A DNA stretch of 64,000 nucleotides from Candidatus Heimdallarchaeota archaeon. GTDB taxonomy: Archaea; Asgardarchaeota; Heimdallarchaeia; Hodarchaeales; Hodarchaeaceae. The position numbers and the translations under genes are program-made. The notes under the pieces are model-generated. The model saw nothing but the letters and a program-made list of their open reading frames with translations, searched no databases and was not told the DNA's origin. Positions within the stretch are counted from its first letter, which is position 1. Every line of letters starts with the position of its first letter. Positions 8,873 through 17,673 of this stretch are shown here, piece after piece. The stretch covers positions 124,001 to 188,000 of the forward strand of contig RDOB01000003.1 of NCBI GenBank assembly GCA_011364965.1, given 5' to 3'.

Positions 8873-9256
8873 CTCACCTTGACAGAAGCAAGCTTATTCT
8901 AATAGTATTAATTCTTTGGTCTTAAAATCTTTCTCCCCTGAAAAATATTTCCTGAAATTAAAATAACCTATAAAACAACCAGGAGATCGTGGAAGTAAAC
9001 TGCGTTCATTCAATATTTATAATACGAAAATAAAAAATTTAAAAGGTAAAAATAGTAAAAAAGGTCTCTAATTCCTTTTAAAACATAAATAATTGTATTA
9101 TTATGGAGAAAATCTGGAGGGGATTGCAAACAATTGTTTACGCTCCCACTCACAGAATGAAATGGGATAATTCTTACGGAATGAAATGAAATAAAACGAT
9201 TAACAATTGTTAATTTACGTTTTTAAACTTTATGGAATGTGATTTATTATGCTTAT
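8873..9256 (-). promoter_or_regulatory. Gene-free stretch with two related palindromes
   Basis: No convincing gene is seen here. Two palindromes share the core AACAATTGTT: AAACAATTGTTT at 9128-9139 and the 16-base ATTAACAATTGTTAAT at 9199-9214. Their centres are 73 bases apart, about seven turns of DNA. Between them GAATGAAATG occurs twice (9155 and 9179). This region lies upstream of the minus-strand unit starting at 8872. A dimeric regulator binding both sites with looping is possible. AT-rich chance is the alternative. Confidence 0.4.
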
Positions 9257-9685
9257 TTAGATATCATTTCTGGCCCGTTTAGAATAATATCGAATTTGGG
9301 GCCAGCTTGTATACCCCTCTCCCTCAAAAAGAGATAAACTTACCTCATTATCTTCTAGAATCAGTGCACAATAAATTTCAATTCCAAATCTACTAAAAAG
9401 CTCCCTTTCAGCTGCCTGTATCAATTTTTTCGCAATTCCTTGATGTTGATAGGCAGGATGAACAGCAAGTCTATTTATCCATCCCTTTCGACCGTCATGT
9501 GTTACTAATACTACTCCTCTTATTTCATTATCGATAATATCCCCCAGAAAGAAAACATTGGATTGCATAAGCTGATTTTTTACTGCTTCAGGTCGATCTC
9601 TTCCTTTTATTCTCGTGGGCAGACCTGATAGCTCCCAAAGACGCAAAACATCCTCATACTGTTCATAAGTTATCTCTTCGATCAT
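9257..9685 (-). CDS. GNAT-family N-acetyltransferase
   Basis: This 142-residue single-domain GNAT protein has the motif A segment INRLAVHPAYQHQGIAKKLI, whose QHQGIA turn matches the Q/R-x-x-G-x-A acetyl-CoA pyrophosphate loop. The C-terminal LFEGEGYTSWP corresponds to motif B. The acceptor is unknown. Its first codon overlaps the last codon of the upstream BtpA-family gene (ATGA overlap, 9682-9685), so the two are translationally coupled. Confidence 0.8.
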   Translation of the reverse strand: MIEEITYEQYEDVLRLWELSGLPTRIKGRDRPEAVKNQLMQSNVFFLGDIIDNEIRGVVLVTHDGRKGWINRLAVHPAYQHQGIAKKLIQAAERELFSRFGIEIYCALILEDNEVSLSLFEGEGYTSWPQIRYYSKRARNDI

Positions 9686-10494
9686 TCAAAAGTCCTTCGA
9701 GCGTCATTCCACTTATTAGATAATATTTCAGCCTTTTCTTCATCAATTGGAGAATGAATGTCAGTTTTCTTGATGGAACTTCCGACTATAGCCCCAGAAA
9801 TATATTCAAAAACTGTATTGAGATTATCAGAGGATAATCCACTTCCTAATATTGGATAAATTCCAGATTGTTTTACAAATTCCGATAATGCTGATTTTTC
9901 AACGAGTTTCCCTGTTTCTGATCCAGATACTATTATTGCATTTGCTTTTCCGCGATTCAAAGCATTTTTCGCTGCTTCAGCTAAGGAGAATTGGCCCAGA
10001 GGAGACGCGTGTTTCACGTGAACATCAGCCAAAATTAATACCTTTGATTTTAAACTCCGTACTTTTCTTTGCACACCATCTGCTACACCTTCAATTATGC
10101 CTTGATCAGTAACGTAAGCTCCTTCCCAAACATTACAGCGGATAAATGAGGATCCAGTAATATGAGCTATTGTTAATGCTTGTTCACATGCATTTCGAAG
10201 AATATTGATACCTAAAGGAAGTTTGATCTCTTTTTTTACATTTTCTACCACTAAAGTCATCATAAGGAGTATTTCATCTTCTATCCGATATTTAGAAAAG
10301 GGAAAGTCGTTAAAGTTTTCAATAAGAATCCCATCATATCCTGTTTTCATTAAAACTCCAGCATCACATAATACAGACTCAATCATTTCTTCTTTTACAT
10401 CAGGATGCTCGATACATTTCCGAAGACAAGGAAGATGAACCATACCTATTAAAGGTTTATTTTTTAAATCCAAAACCGTTGAGGAGCTTTTCAA
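9682..10494 (-). CDS. BtpA/SgcQ-family TIM-barrel protein
   Basis: The 270-residue protein carries the BtpA signature: PLIGMVHLPCL at the start, then GYDGILIENFNDFPF, LGINILRNACEQAL and SFIRCNVWEGAYVTDQGIIEG. A late IVSGSETG and GSGLSSDN match the phosphate-binding end of a TIM barrel. Cyanobacterial BtpA stabilises photosystem I. In archaea the role is unknown, and an enzymatic role is likely from the fold. No photosynthesis genes are present here. It is co-expressed with the GNAT gene. Confidence 0.8.
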   Translation of the reverse strand: MKSSSTVLDLKNKPLIGMVHLPCLRKCIEHPDVKEEMIESVLCDAGVLMKTGYDGILIENFNDFPFSKYRIEDEILLMMTLVVENVKKEIKLPLGINILRNACEQALTIAHITGSSFIRCNVWEGAYVTDQGIIEGVADGVQRKVRSLKSKVLILADVHVKHASPLGQFSLAEAAKNALNRGKANAIIVSGSETGKLVEKSALSEFVKQSGIYPILGSGLSSDNLNTVFEYISGAIVGSSIKKTDIHSPIDEEKAEILSNKWNDARRTFE

Positions 10495-10669
10495 ATTTAT
10501 CTAACTCCGATTGAAAATCAATAGTTATATATCTAAGCTCAATGAATATGTGTTTCGATAATATTAATACAAAACATAAAAAGAATTCCGTAACTTCATA
10601 CATTAAACTCAATCTAGTACAATATTTTTTGAAATATTGCTCTTCATAACCTTCCTGGGGATCCTGATC

Positions 10670-10948
10670 ATGATTAAAATTTATCTATATGGACATCTTA
10701 AAAAAATATTTGACCCAAACGCATCATTAGCAGAGAATACAATTATCGAAATACCTTTTAAGAAAAATGAAACATTTGATGGTTTAATTATCAGAATAGG
10801 TTTAAATAATCACCAAATCGGAGACTGCTTTATTAATGGAAAATATGCTCAAAAAACAATAGAAATTTCTGATAATTCAAGAATAGGAATATTCCCAACA
10901 GGAATGCGTTTAATTGATGGCGGATTATATATCAAACTACTTAATTAA
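10670..10948 (+). CDS. MoaD/ThiS-like beta-grasp sulfur carrier
   Basis: The protein of about 92 residues has a ubiquitin-like beta-grasp pattern: MIKIYLYGHLKKIF as first hairpin, IGDCFINGKYA in the middle, and IGIFPTGMRLIDGG near the end, like the IFPPVxGG end of MoaD/ThiS proteins. It does not stop at GG. Seven more residues (LYIKLLN) follow. ATG 10670 is preferred because the fold begins there. An earlier in-frame ATG at 10637 would add 11 hydrophobic residues. The next gene is a TtuA-type tRNA thiolase, so it may be the sulfur donor. Confidence 0.6.
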   Translation: MIKIYLYGHLKKIFDPNASLAENTIIEIPFKKNETFDGLIIRIGLNNHQIGDCFINGKYAQKTIEISDNSRIGIFPTGMRLIDGGLYIKLLN

Positions 10949-11027
10949 AATGTGTGAGATCTATTCTCAAAAAAACTTCAGCTAAGTAAACTATTAATGT
11001 ACTTTAACAGCTCTTGTTAAATGCGTG

Positions 11028-11117
11028 ATGACGGTTTTACCGGCAGATCCAATCGTTATTTCGATTGGAGATGATGAGATCTGGCAAACTGATAATTGGT
11101 CTGAGGAAACCGAATGA
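11028..11117 (+). CDS. Possible 29-residue leader peptide overlapping the tRNA thiolase start
   Basis: A short frame (ATG 11028, or GTG 11025) runs to TGA at 11115, overlapping the next start as ATGA. The peptide is acidic at its C-terminus (WQTDNWSEETE) and matches nothing I know. There is no clear Shine-Dalgarno. The stop-start overlap is the only positive evidence. Confidence 0.2.
   Translation: MTVLPADPIVISIGDDEIWQTDNWSEETE
11048..11069 (+). promoter_or_regulatory. 8-bp hairpin upstream of the tRNA thiolase gene
   Basis: TCCAATCG at 11048-11055 pairs perfectly with CGATTGGA at 11062-11069 around a six-base loop (TTATTT). It lies in the leader 45 bases before the thiolase ATG and inside the possible leader peptide. 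It could act in RNA as a regulatory stem or in DNA as an operator. Confidence 0.3.
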
Positions 11118-12046
11118 CTCTTTGCATTTGTGGAAAAAATGGAGCTTTTAAAATACCAAGGAATCGACAAACTCTCTGTATAAAATGTTTTTCTGCAGAG
11201 TTGGAAAGATCGGTCGTTAATCGTCTTCCAAAGCATATCAGGGGACATATTGGTGCAGTTGCCCTCTCGGGGGGAAAAGATAGCATCACTCTTCTGAACA
11301 TTTTAATAAGAAATCAAAAAAAACTTCGTATTCCTGAATTATTTACGATTACCATTGAGGAAGGAATTCCAGAAATCGATGAAAGGAGAGGTAAAATTCT
11401 AAAAAATCTTGAAACAAAATTTCCCAATGTTAAATTTCTTCGATTTTCTTACCAAGACTTATTTGGATATACGTTACCAGAGTTCCTCGCATCAGAGAAT
11501 CAGCGAAAATATAAACATACGCCGTGTGCAATATGTGGGGTTTTAAGAAGGCATGCTTTGATTCGTGCAGCGAATTCTATCCGAGCTGATTTCATCGCAC
11601 TAGGAAATACACTCAATGATGAAGCAGCTACTACATTAATTAATATTATTGGAGGAAATCCAGAAAAAAATTATAGATATTTAATTGAATATAAATCGAT
11701 TGAGGATTTATATAATCCCAAGAGAATTAAACCTCTAGAAAAGTTAGAAGAAGCATCTATAATAGAATATGTTAATATTAATAATTTAGAAACTTTAGAA
11801 GTTACATGTCCTTATTCCAAATATTCTTTACGAAGTGAAGTAAATATCTTTCTGTCCACTCTGAAGCTCAAACATCCAGACTTACTTTTCAATATTACCG
11901 CTGCAGGAAAACGCAAAATTAATACAGAATCTCAAACAAAAATTCTCCAGCAATGTGAGAATTGTCCCTCACTTACACCAAAGCAACAATGTTCAGCCTG
12001 CCGGTTGATAGCCAAGTATTTTGGAGCAAAGGATAATTCTCTATAA
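11114..12046 (+). CDS. tRNA 2-thiouridine synthetase, TtuA/CTU1 type
   Basis: This 310-residue protein has the full domain order of the family. Cys4, Cys6, Cys22 and Cys25 form an N-terminal zinc site, and SGGKDS at 52-57 is the ATP-binding PP-loop. PCAICG (Cys138, Cys141) plus the Cys in VTCPYSKYSLRSE supply three iron-sulfur ligands, and a C-terminal CENC-x(9)-CSAC forms the second zinc site. It would adenylate and thiolate U54 or wobble U34 of tRNAs. The usual GHNLDD motif reads GNTLND here, with two substitutions. The ATG follows a GAGG Shine-Dalgarno at 11103-11106. The sulfur-carrier-like gene upstream supports the role. Confidence 0.85.
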   Translation: MTLCICGKNGAFKIPRNRQTLCIKCFSAELERSVVNRLPKHIRGHIGAVALSGGKDSITLLNILIRNQKKLRIPELFTITIEEGIPEIDERRGKILKNLETKFPNVKFLRFSYQDLFGYTLPEFLASENQRKYKHTPCAICGVLRRHALIRAANSIRADFIALGNTLNDEAATTLINIIGGNPEKNYRYLIEYKSIEDLYNPKRIKPLEKLEEASIIEYVNINNLETLEVTCPYSKYSLRSEVNIFLSTLKLKHPDLLFNITAAGKRKINTESQTKILQQCENCPSLTPKQQCSACRLIAKYFGAKDNSL

Positions 12047-12271
12047 TTTTTGTCACTCCAAACAATACATGCAATCCAAAAGGTACAAATATCTTTCTCT
12101 TCATATAATGGATCATTATAAGGAAATTATTCTTCATTAATAGCAAAATAATTAAAAAAATTCTCTCTTCTTTTAGAAGAGGCAGTATATGATATATATA
12201 AGCTCCCTAGTTTTAGTTTTCACATTGAAAAATCTTCTTTTATCTCTCCCCAATTAGTTATGTGACGTTTT

Positions 12272-14143
12272 ATGTCCGAAAAACTCTATCAAGAAATAAG
12301 GGGTCTTCTTCTAGATAAGAAAGACCAGCAAGCTAAGAAGCTGATCAAAAGATCTAGAGAATCCTCTGAAAATTATTCGGTGGAACAGAAGTATTGGTAT
12401 TATTTAATTGAGAATTATTATGCAAGAAATCAAAAAGATTCTGAGCTTAGCTATTCTTTTTTATTAAAAGCTAGTCAAATAATGCCCAAAATTACATTGA
12501 ATGAACATCAAAAAGGAAGTTTCCATGGACAGCTAGGAACTACTTTACAGCAACTAGAACGATACGAAGAAGCCCTAAGAGAATATGAGAAAGCACATTC
12601 CAGTGTCAAAAACGATTTTAAAAGACGAAATCATTATCGTAGATCGATGATCTATTGCTATTATAAAATTGGAGATTTAAAACGGTCGTTCGAGTTTATA
12701 TACAATATATTGGCTTCTAATTTTGCAGAAACAACAATAAATGAATGGGATGCAAACCTTGCATTCTCATGGGATCTTATTAATTTTGCTTCAGACCTAA
12801 AGTGGTTTGATTTAATAATTAATGTTTTAAATACAATTAAATTATCTGAAACGGAAATTTTAGGTCGATCGCATCGTAATTTCTTATTTGCTCTTCTCCA
12901 TCGACAGCAGATGAATCGTGAAGCTTTCAAAGAATATATGGAATTAAGTCTCACTTTATGCCCGAAACTACCATTAGAATTTATCCTTAATCTAAGATCG
13001 AATTTTATCATGTTGCTTGAAAACCCATTCGGAGAATTTGAGCGCACTAAAGAATTACTTCAACAAAACTTACAGGATGTAAAGAAACCCTCCCCCCTAC
13101 AAATAGTTTATCTTAATCGTTTAGGTTCGTGTCTTCGTTTTATTGGGCAGTATGAAAAAGCACTTAAAGTTCTCGAAGAAGCCCTGAAAATCAATACAGA
13201 AAATTTTCAGTATAAATGGCAAGAATCATTTTCGCATAACACCATGGGAATGATTTTTACCTTAATGGGGAAGTCAGATCAAGCATTAAGTCATTATACG
13301 AAAAGTTTGGTGATCTGTGAAGAGATAGATGATTTTTATGGAATGGGATTCACATATGGGGCAATTGGATGGCTTGAATCTATAAAAGGAGATCTTGAAA
13401 AAGCTTTGGAATCATATAAATCTGCCTTTAATTCCTTTAATAAGATAGATTATTCTATACCTCCAGTGATCCTTCTAGCTTACTCAGAAATACTTTCACG
13501 TCAACTACCAAGAGATCCAAGTATTGAAGAAAATCTGGAAAAAGCTAGAAATCAAATTTGGCAAAAACAGCGTCGGTTGGACATTGCACGATATTATAAT
13601 ACTTTGGGAAATATCGCTCTAAACTACAAGCAGCTTGATATGGCCGAGAAAGAATTTTCACTTGCCTTGGAATACTCTGATTCTTTCGAAGTGGAAACTC
13701 AAACACTTTTAGGGATTATTAAAGTTAATTTGGAGCAGTTTATACAGTTAGATTCGGAAGAGCATCTCAAAAAAGCTGAATTATTTTTGAACGACCTGAA
13801 AACAGCCTCAAAAAATTCCTTGTTCATTTCTGGAGAAATGGATTTGATTCTAGGTATTATTAACATGTATTATCAGAATTTTGGACGAGCAGAGGAAATT
13901 TTCTCTCATGTGTTCCAACACGCAAGATCCTATGGCTTTAATTCACTCTTAAACAGAGTAGAAAAACAAAAAAAAGTATTAAACATTTTAAATACTCATA
14001 AACAAATAGAAACTATTTTAGAAGGTTCATATTCGAAAAATGACTTGAAATCTAGTTCAATCCGAGAAGCGATTGCCTATCTAAATGAATTAGGAAATCT
14101 GTTGGGGAGTCATATACGAAAAAATGGAGATAAAGAATCGTAA
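12272..14143 (+). CDS. Large TPR-repeat protein
   Basis: The 623-residue protein is almost entirely helix-turn-helix repeats of tetratricopeptide type. Examples are GTTLQQLERYEEALREYEKA near residue 90, LGSCLRFIGQYEKALKVLEE near 285 and GNIALNYKQLDMAEKEFSLA near 450. No enzymatic domain, membrane segment or signal peptide is visible. Such proteins are scaffolds for protein complexes. No partner can be named from the neighbourhood. The promoter region upstream (about 12150-12270) contains the TATA-like GATATATATAAG. Confidence 0.75.
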   Translation: MSEKLYQEIRGLLLDKKDQQAKKLIKRSRESSENYSVEQKYWYYLIENYYARNQKDSELSYSFLLKASQIMPKITLNEHQKGSFHGQLGTTLQQLERYEEALREYEKAHSSVKNDFKRRNHYRRSMIYCYYKIGDLKRSFEFIYNILASNFAETTINEWDANLAFSWDLINFASDLKWFDLIINVLNTIKLSETEILGRSHRNFLFALLHRQQMNREAFKEYMELSLTLCPKLPLEFILNLRSNFIMLLENPFGEFERTKELLQQNLQDVKKPSPLQIVYLNRLGSCLRFIGQYEKALKVLEEALKINTENFQYKWQESFSHNTMGMIFTLMGKSDQALSHYTKSLVICEEIDDFYGMGFTYGAIGWLESIKGDLEKALESYKSAFNSFNKIDYSIPPVILLAYSEILSRQLPRDPSIEENLEKARNQIWQKQRRLDIARYYNTLGNIALNYKQLDMAEKEFSLALEYSDSFEVETQTLLGIIKVNLEQFIQLDSEEHLKKAELFLNDLKTASKNSLFISGEMDLILGIINMYYQNFGRAEEIFSHVFQHARSYGFNSLLNRVEKQKKVLNILNTHKQIETILEGSYSKNDLKSSSIREAIAYLNELGNLLGSHIRKNGDKES

Positions 14144-14151
14144 CCGATTAC

Positions 14152-15141
14152 CTAAGAATGACCCAATATAGGATGCGGAACGTAATGTTCTTCTAACCGT
14201 CTAATATCATCCTCTGAAAGCTTAATTTCTAATGCCTCTACTGCTTGGTCGATATATTCAACTTTCGTTGCTCCAAGTATCGGAGCAGTGACATAATCCT
14301 TGCTAAAAAGCCATGCTAGTGCTATTTGTGCAGGAAATACCCCCTTTTCATGCGCAATCTCAATAAGTCGGTTTAAAACTTGAAAATCCTCTTTCCTAAA
14401 ATAACGGGATGTGAGATATTTATCTGAAGTACCACGAATAGAGGTTATTTCTTCCCCGCGTTTGTACTTACCTGATAAAAATCCCCGAGCTAGTGGTGAC
14501 CATGGTATCATTGCGATATTCTGATCCTTGCATAATGGGATCATTTCTCGCTCCTCCTCACGATAAACCAGATTATAATGATTCTGCATTGAGCAAAAAG
14601 GTTCTATTCCTAACTGATCTGCTATCCAAAGACTTTTCATGAATTGCCATGCAAACATTGAACTAGCGCCTATATGACTGATTTTTCCCTCTTGGATCAA
14701 ATAATTTAGTGTCTGGAGGACTTCTTGGTAAGAAGTATGGGGATCTAATCTATGGATCTGATATAAATCGATATTTTCCATATTCAGTCTTTCCAATGAA
14801 CCTTTAATGGCTCTTCTGATATGGTATCGGGAAAGTCCACTTTTATTTGGCTTTCCAGCGGCTTCATACCCTTCAATAGGAAAAAAAACTTTTGAAGCAA
14901 TCACAACCTCATCCCGATAAGGATTTAGTAATTTTCCCGTTATTTCTTCAGATTTTCCTTTTGAATAGACATCAGCGGTATCGAAAAAGTTAATACCTGC
15001 ATCTAAAGCCTTTTTAACTATAGGTTCGGCATCAGGTAGCGGTAGAATCCATGATGAAAATGTAGGATCCCCATAGGACATCATTCCCAAACATATACGG
15101 GATACTTTAATACCAGTATTTCCTAAATTTACATATTTCAT
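14152..15141 (-). CDS. Aldo/keto reductase
   Basis: The 329-residue TIM-barrel NADPH-dependent oxidoreductase opens with GNTGIKVSRICLGMMSYGDP, followed by FFDTADVYSKGKSEE, which holds the catalytic Asp and Tyr. IASKVFF holds the catalytic Lys and YQIHRLD the His. AWLFSKDYVTAPILGATK binds the cofactor phosphate. It matches the YajO/Tas-like branch. The substrate is unknown. It is convergent with the TPR gene and divergent from the aminotransferase at 15297. Confidence 0.9.
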   Translation of the reverse strand: MKYVNLGNTGIKVSRICLGMMSYGDPTFSSWILPLPDAEPIVKKALDAGINFFDTADVYSKGKSEEITGKLLNPYRDEVVIASKVFFPIEGYEAAGKPNKSGLSRYHIRRAIKGSLERLNMENIDLYQIHRLDPHTSYQEVLQTLNYLIQEGKISHIGASSMFAWQFMKSLWIADQLGIEPFCSMQNHYNLVYREEEREMIPLCKDQNIAMIPWSPLARGFLSGKYKRGEEITSIRGTSDKYLTSRYFRKEDFQVLNRLIEIAHEKGVFPAQIALAWLFSKDYVTAPILGATKVEYIDQAVEALEIKLSEDDIRRLEEHYVPHPILGHS

Positions 15142-15296
15142 ATATTAAGTCTAAATATTTCTACTAATTAAGTAATTATCTTAATATTGAGAAAGCTGGT
15201 CTACATATTAGCTAAACTGCTTTGATGGATCTATAGGAAATTCTTTTCAGCAAGCCTAAAAGACATACGTTAGAAATTTTTGAGGATGAAACTATT

Positions 15297-16460
15297 ATGA
15301 ATCTTGAAAAAATAAGATCAGATTTTCCGATAACCGATAAAGCAATATATCTGAATCATGCAGCTATAGGCCCCTCACCGATGCCAGTTATTGAGGAGAG
15401 TCAAAAATGGTTAATTAATTACAAGACTTATGGAGAATTATTTTTTCCCTCACTCGCTGATCAACTTGAAGAGCAGAATATTCATCGAAAAACGGTTGGA
15501 AGTTTTATTAACGCTAAAGTTCCAGAAGAAGAAATCGCTTTCACATATAACACTTCCTATGGGCTATCCGCTATCGCTGAGGGAATTCAGTGGGAGAATG
15601 GACAACAGATTATTCTAAATGATCTTGAATATACATCAAATTCATATACATACCAAGCCCTAGCTAAAAAATATAATTTAAGCATTGATATTATTAATAA
15701 CAAACACGGTATTCTCCCTCTAGAAGATTATGAAGAAAAAATTCACGATAAAACACGTCTTATTGCAGTTTCTCACGTTCAATTTAGCAATGGTTTTCGC
15801 TCTGATCTCGGATCCCTCGCACGCCTTGCTCATGAAAATCAAGCTGAAATAATAGTAGATGCTATTCAATCTCTCGGTGCAATTCCTGTCGATGTTCAAG
15901 AAGATCAAGTTGATTATTTAGCAGCAGGAGGATACAAGTGGCTACTCGGACAGTTAGGTACAGGATTTCTATATGTAAAACGAGATCTAGCAGAAAATTT
16001 AAATCCAACCTTCATTGGTTCGATGTCAGATGCTTCTGCATTAAGCTTATCTCATCATGTTTATCAGCCTGCTACTGGAGCGAGACGTTTTCAGGCTTCT
16101 CTTGGACCCAATGCTAATTTACTAGCCAAATCAGTGGACTACATCTCCAAAATAGGAAAAATGAATATCTTTAAACACATTATGAAGCTTACAGATTTAT
16201 TAATAGACTTGATATTCCAAGAACCAAATTTTAAGCTGAGGTCACCAGTGGATAATGCTAATCAGAGGAGTGGAATTATAAACTTCGTTTGCCCTAATGC
16301 TGAATTAGTAGTTTCAAAACTGCGAACTCTTCCTAAACCAATAGCAATTTCACTCCGAGAAGGAGGGCTAAGAATATCTCCGCACTGCTATAATACAGAG
16401 GAAGAAATAAAATTGGCTTTTGCTAGAATTAAAGAATTTTCAAGAGGAATTGGACAATGA
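15297..16460 (+). CDS. Class V aminotransferase / cysteine desulfurase-like PLP enzyme
   Basis: The 387-residue fold-type I PLP enzyme opens with YLNHAAIGPSP. Asp188 in VDAIQSLGA would contact the PLP ring nitrogen, and GGYKWLLGQLGTGFLYV places the Schiff-base Lys at 214. No catalytic Cys loop of the IscS kind is obvious, so a class V aminotransferase or isopenicillin-epimerase-like enzyme is as likely as a desulfurase. The ATG of the small membrane gene downstream overlaps its stop codon. Confidence 0.8.
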   Translation: MNLEKIRSDFPITDKAIYLNHAAIGPSPMPVIEESQKWLINYKTYGELFFPSLADQLEEQNIHRKTVGSFINAKVPEEEIAFTYNTSYGLSAIAEGIQWENGQQIILNDLEYTSNSYTYQALAKKYNLSIDIINNKHGILPLEDYEEKIHDKTRLIAVSHVQFSNGFRSDLGSLARLAHENQAEIIVDAIQSLGAIPVDVQEDQVDYLAAGGYKWLLGQLGTGFLYVKRDLAENLNPTFIGSMSDASALSLSHHVYQPATGARRFQASLGPNANLLAKSVDYISKIGKMNIFKHIMKLTDLLIDLIFQEPNFKLRSPVDNANQRSGIINFVCPNAELVVSKLRTLPKPIAISLREGGLRISPHCYNTEEEIKLAFARIKEFSRGIGQ

Positions 16461-16636
16461 AACATTTGTATCGCTCTTCATTAATTAACCATTTTCCGTT
16501 TTTGTCTCTTGTTTTAATGATTTTATTTCTTTTATTTATTGATTTATTTATCCTAAATAATGTTTTTTACGTGCTAACAGTAGTTCTATTAACCCTAGTT
16601 ATTTTTCTCATTGAAATTTTTAGGAGATCGACATAA
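16457..16636 (+). CDS. Small two-helix membrane protein overlapping the aminotransferase stop
   Basis: This 59-residue reading frame starts at ATG 16457, whose ATGA overlaps the aminotransferase TGA. It encodes two hydrophobic stretches (near residues 12-34 and 36-53) and a basic end, FRRST. The stop-start overlap is typical of a translationally coupled real gene. It could also be the degraded front of the FtsX-like remnant that follows. Confidence 0.4.
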   Translation: MKHLYRSSLINHFPFLSLVLMILFLLFIDLFILNNVFYVLTVVLLTLVIFLIEIFRRST

Positions 16637-17114
16637 ATGCCTCATGAAATTTTTTTACAGTAACTGCTCTATTTGGAACAATTTTATTAATGCTACATTC
16701 AAATCACACAAGAAAGTCATATGGCGTGTAATTCGAGTGCAACCCATTCATGCCATTCAAACAGGAGTAAGAATAGGAGCTGGAAGGGGATTCTCCCGAT
16801 TCTTAACCTACTTGAGGTTACCTGGTTCAATTTTTCTTCAAATCCCATTTCGTAACTTAACATGGAATTTGAGAAGAACTCTCTTTACTTTTGGAGGGAT
16901 CGCACTCGCCATCTGCGTCTTAGTGGGAGTAATTAGATTTGTTGATGGAGCAGATACATTATTAGCAGATGAACAGACCCTCATCAAAGGCACATCAGAG
17001 AACCGTATCGATGTCCTTCTCAATAATTTCTATAAAAAAGATCAGTGGACGGTTTTCCGCAAATCATGTCAAAATTTCACTCCATTAATGGGTTCCTTTC
17101 TCTTATTGAACTAA
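16611..17114 (+). pseudogene. Remnant of an FtsX/MacB-type ABC permease
   Basis: Within this frame, residues about 35-140 look like the centre of an FtsX-type permease. VQPIHAIQTGVRIG resembles the xPxEAIR linker. FRNLTWNLRRTLFTFGGIAL begins the second half, followed by a membrane helix and the start of an extracellular loop. The protein then ends within the loop and its last 25 residues look unrelated. The N-terminal membrane core, the rest of the periplasmic domain and the last helices are missing, and no ATPase partner is nearby. It reads as a truncated, non-functional fragment. Confidence 0.55.
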
Positions 17115-17362
17115 TTGTTTTAATCGTTTTAATAGTTGTTATCTATGCAGCTCACAATGTTCATAAATTTTTTGATTATCCATCCTTACCCATAGATGAT
17201 CCGACCTTTTCAGTTGCTAAATATCCTCCCCCAAAGATGGTGTGTTCTTCCTGCCAGTCCACTTTGCAACTGAATTCGATATATTGTATGACCTGCGGAG
17301 CTGAGGTGCCAACACAGGAATCGTTTCAAGATACCGATCCTCCAAAATTAGGAAAACTGTGA
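17066..17362 (+). CDS. Small membrane-anchored zinc-ribbon protein
   Basis: The protein of about 98 residues has one membrane segment (LIELIVLIVLIVVIYAAH) followed by a double CxxC zinc ribbon, CSSCQ with CMTCGAEV. ATG 17066 is preferred over GTG 17045 because the earlier residues are translated from the permease remnant. Zinc-ribbon proteins like this are common in Asgard genomes with no known role. It might be a leftover tail of a larger protein, since it sits among decaying genes. Confidence 0.4.
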   Translation: MSKFHSINGFLSLIELIVLIVLIVVIYAAHNVHKFFDYPSLPIDDPTFSVAKYPPPKMVCSSCQSTLQLNSIYCMTCGAEVPTQESFQDTDPPKLGKL

Positions 17363-17640
17363 AGATGAATTCTCCACAATGGGGTATAATCCTAGCAGGA
17401 TCAAGGCTGAATTGTGAAAATAAGTTCGCGATTATCACAAAAATATGAGTTGGAATATTTTGCCTCAATAGGTAGTAATCAGGATTGAGGATGAAAATAA
17501 TCTCTATTATTTCATTACCTAGATGCTTGACTAGCTAGTCAGGTACTCCCCCTTGAGATTAATAGTCCTTACAAATCGAATCTCATAGGCAATGATGTAA
17601 AACTTTAAGTATATTCATTGACAATAGGGTATATTAAGGT
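17363..17640. other. Gene-free spacer before the 437-residue membrane protein
   Basis: No reading frame with coding character is seen. It contains CTAGCTAGTCAGGTACTCCCCC near 17530, with no clear hairpin, and the AT-rich likely promoter of the gene at 17674. Confidence 0.3.
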
Positions 17641-17673
17641 GTGAGAGGAATATAAAGTGAGAGGGGTATAAAA
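17641..17673 (+). repeat. Tandem 16/17-base repeat directly before a start codon
   Basis: GTGAGAGGAATATAAA (17641-17656) is followed head to tail by GTGAGAGGGGTATAAAA (17657-17673), and then the GTG start. Each copy contains a purine-rich Shine-Dalgarno-like GAGAGG and a TATAAA-like box. The duplication may have created or doubled the translation signal, or the promoter. Confidence 0.5.

Noticed and set aside
8940..9120. A possible tRNA or small RNA in the long spacer
   Set aside because: No cloverleaf, no conserved T-loop sequence and no GC-rich island as expected for structured RNA in an AT-rich genome.
11056..11301. Minus-strand frames over the start of the tRNA thiolase
   Set aside because: The thiolase has all its metal and PP-loop motifs, so the overlapping antisense frames are chance.
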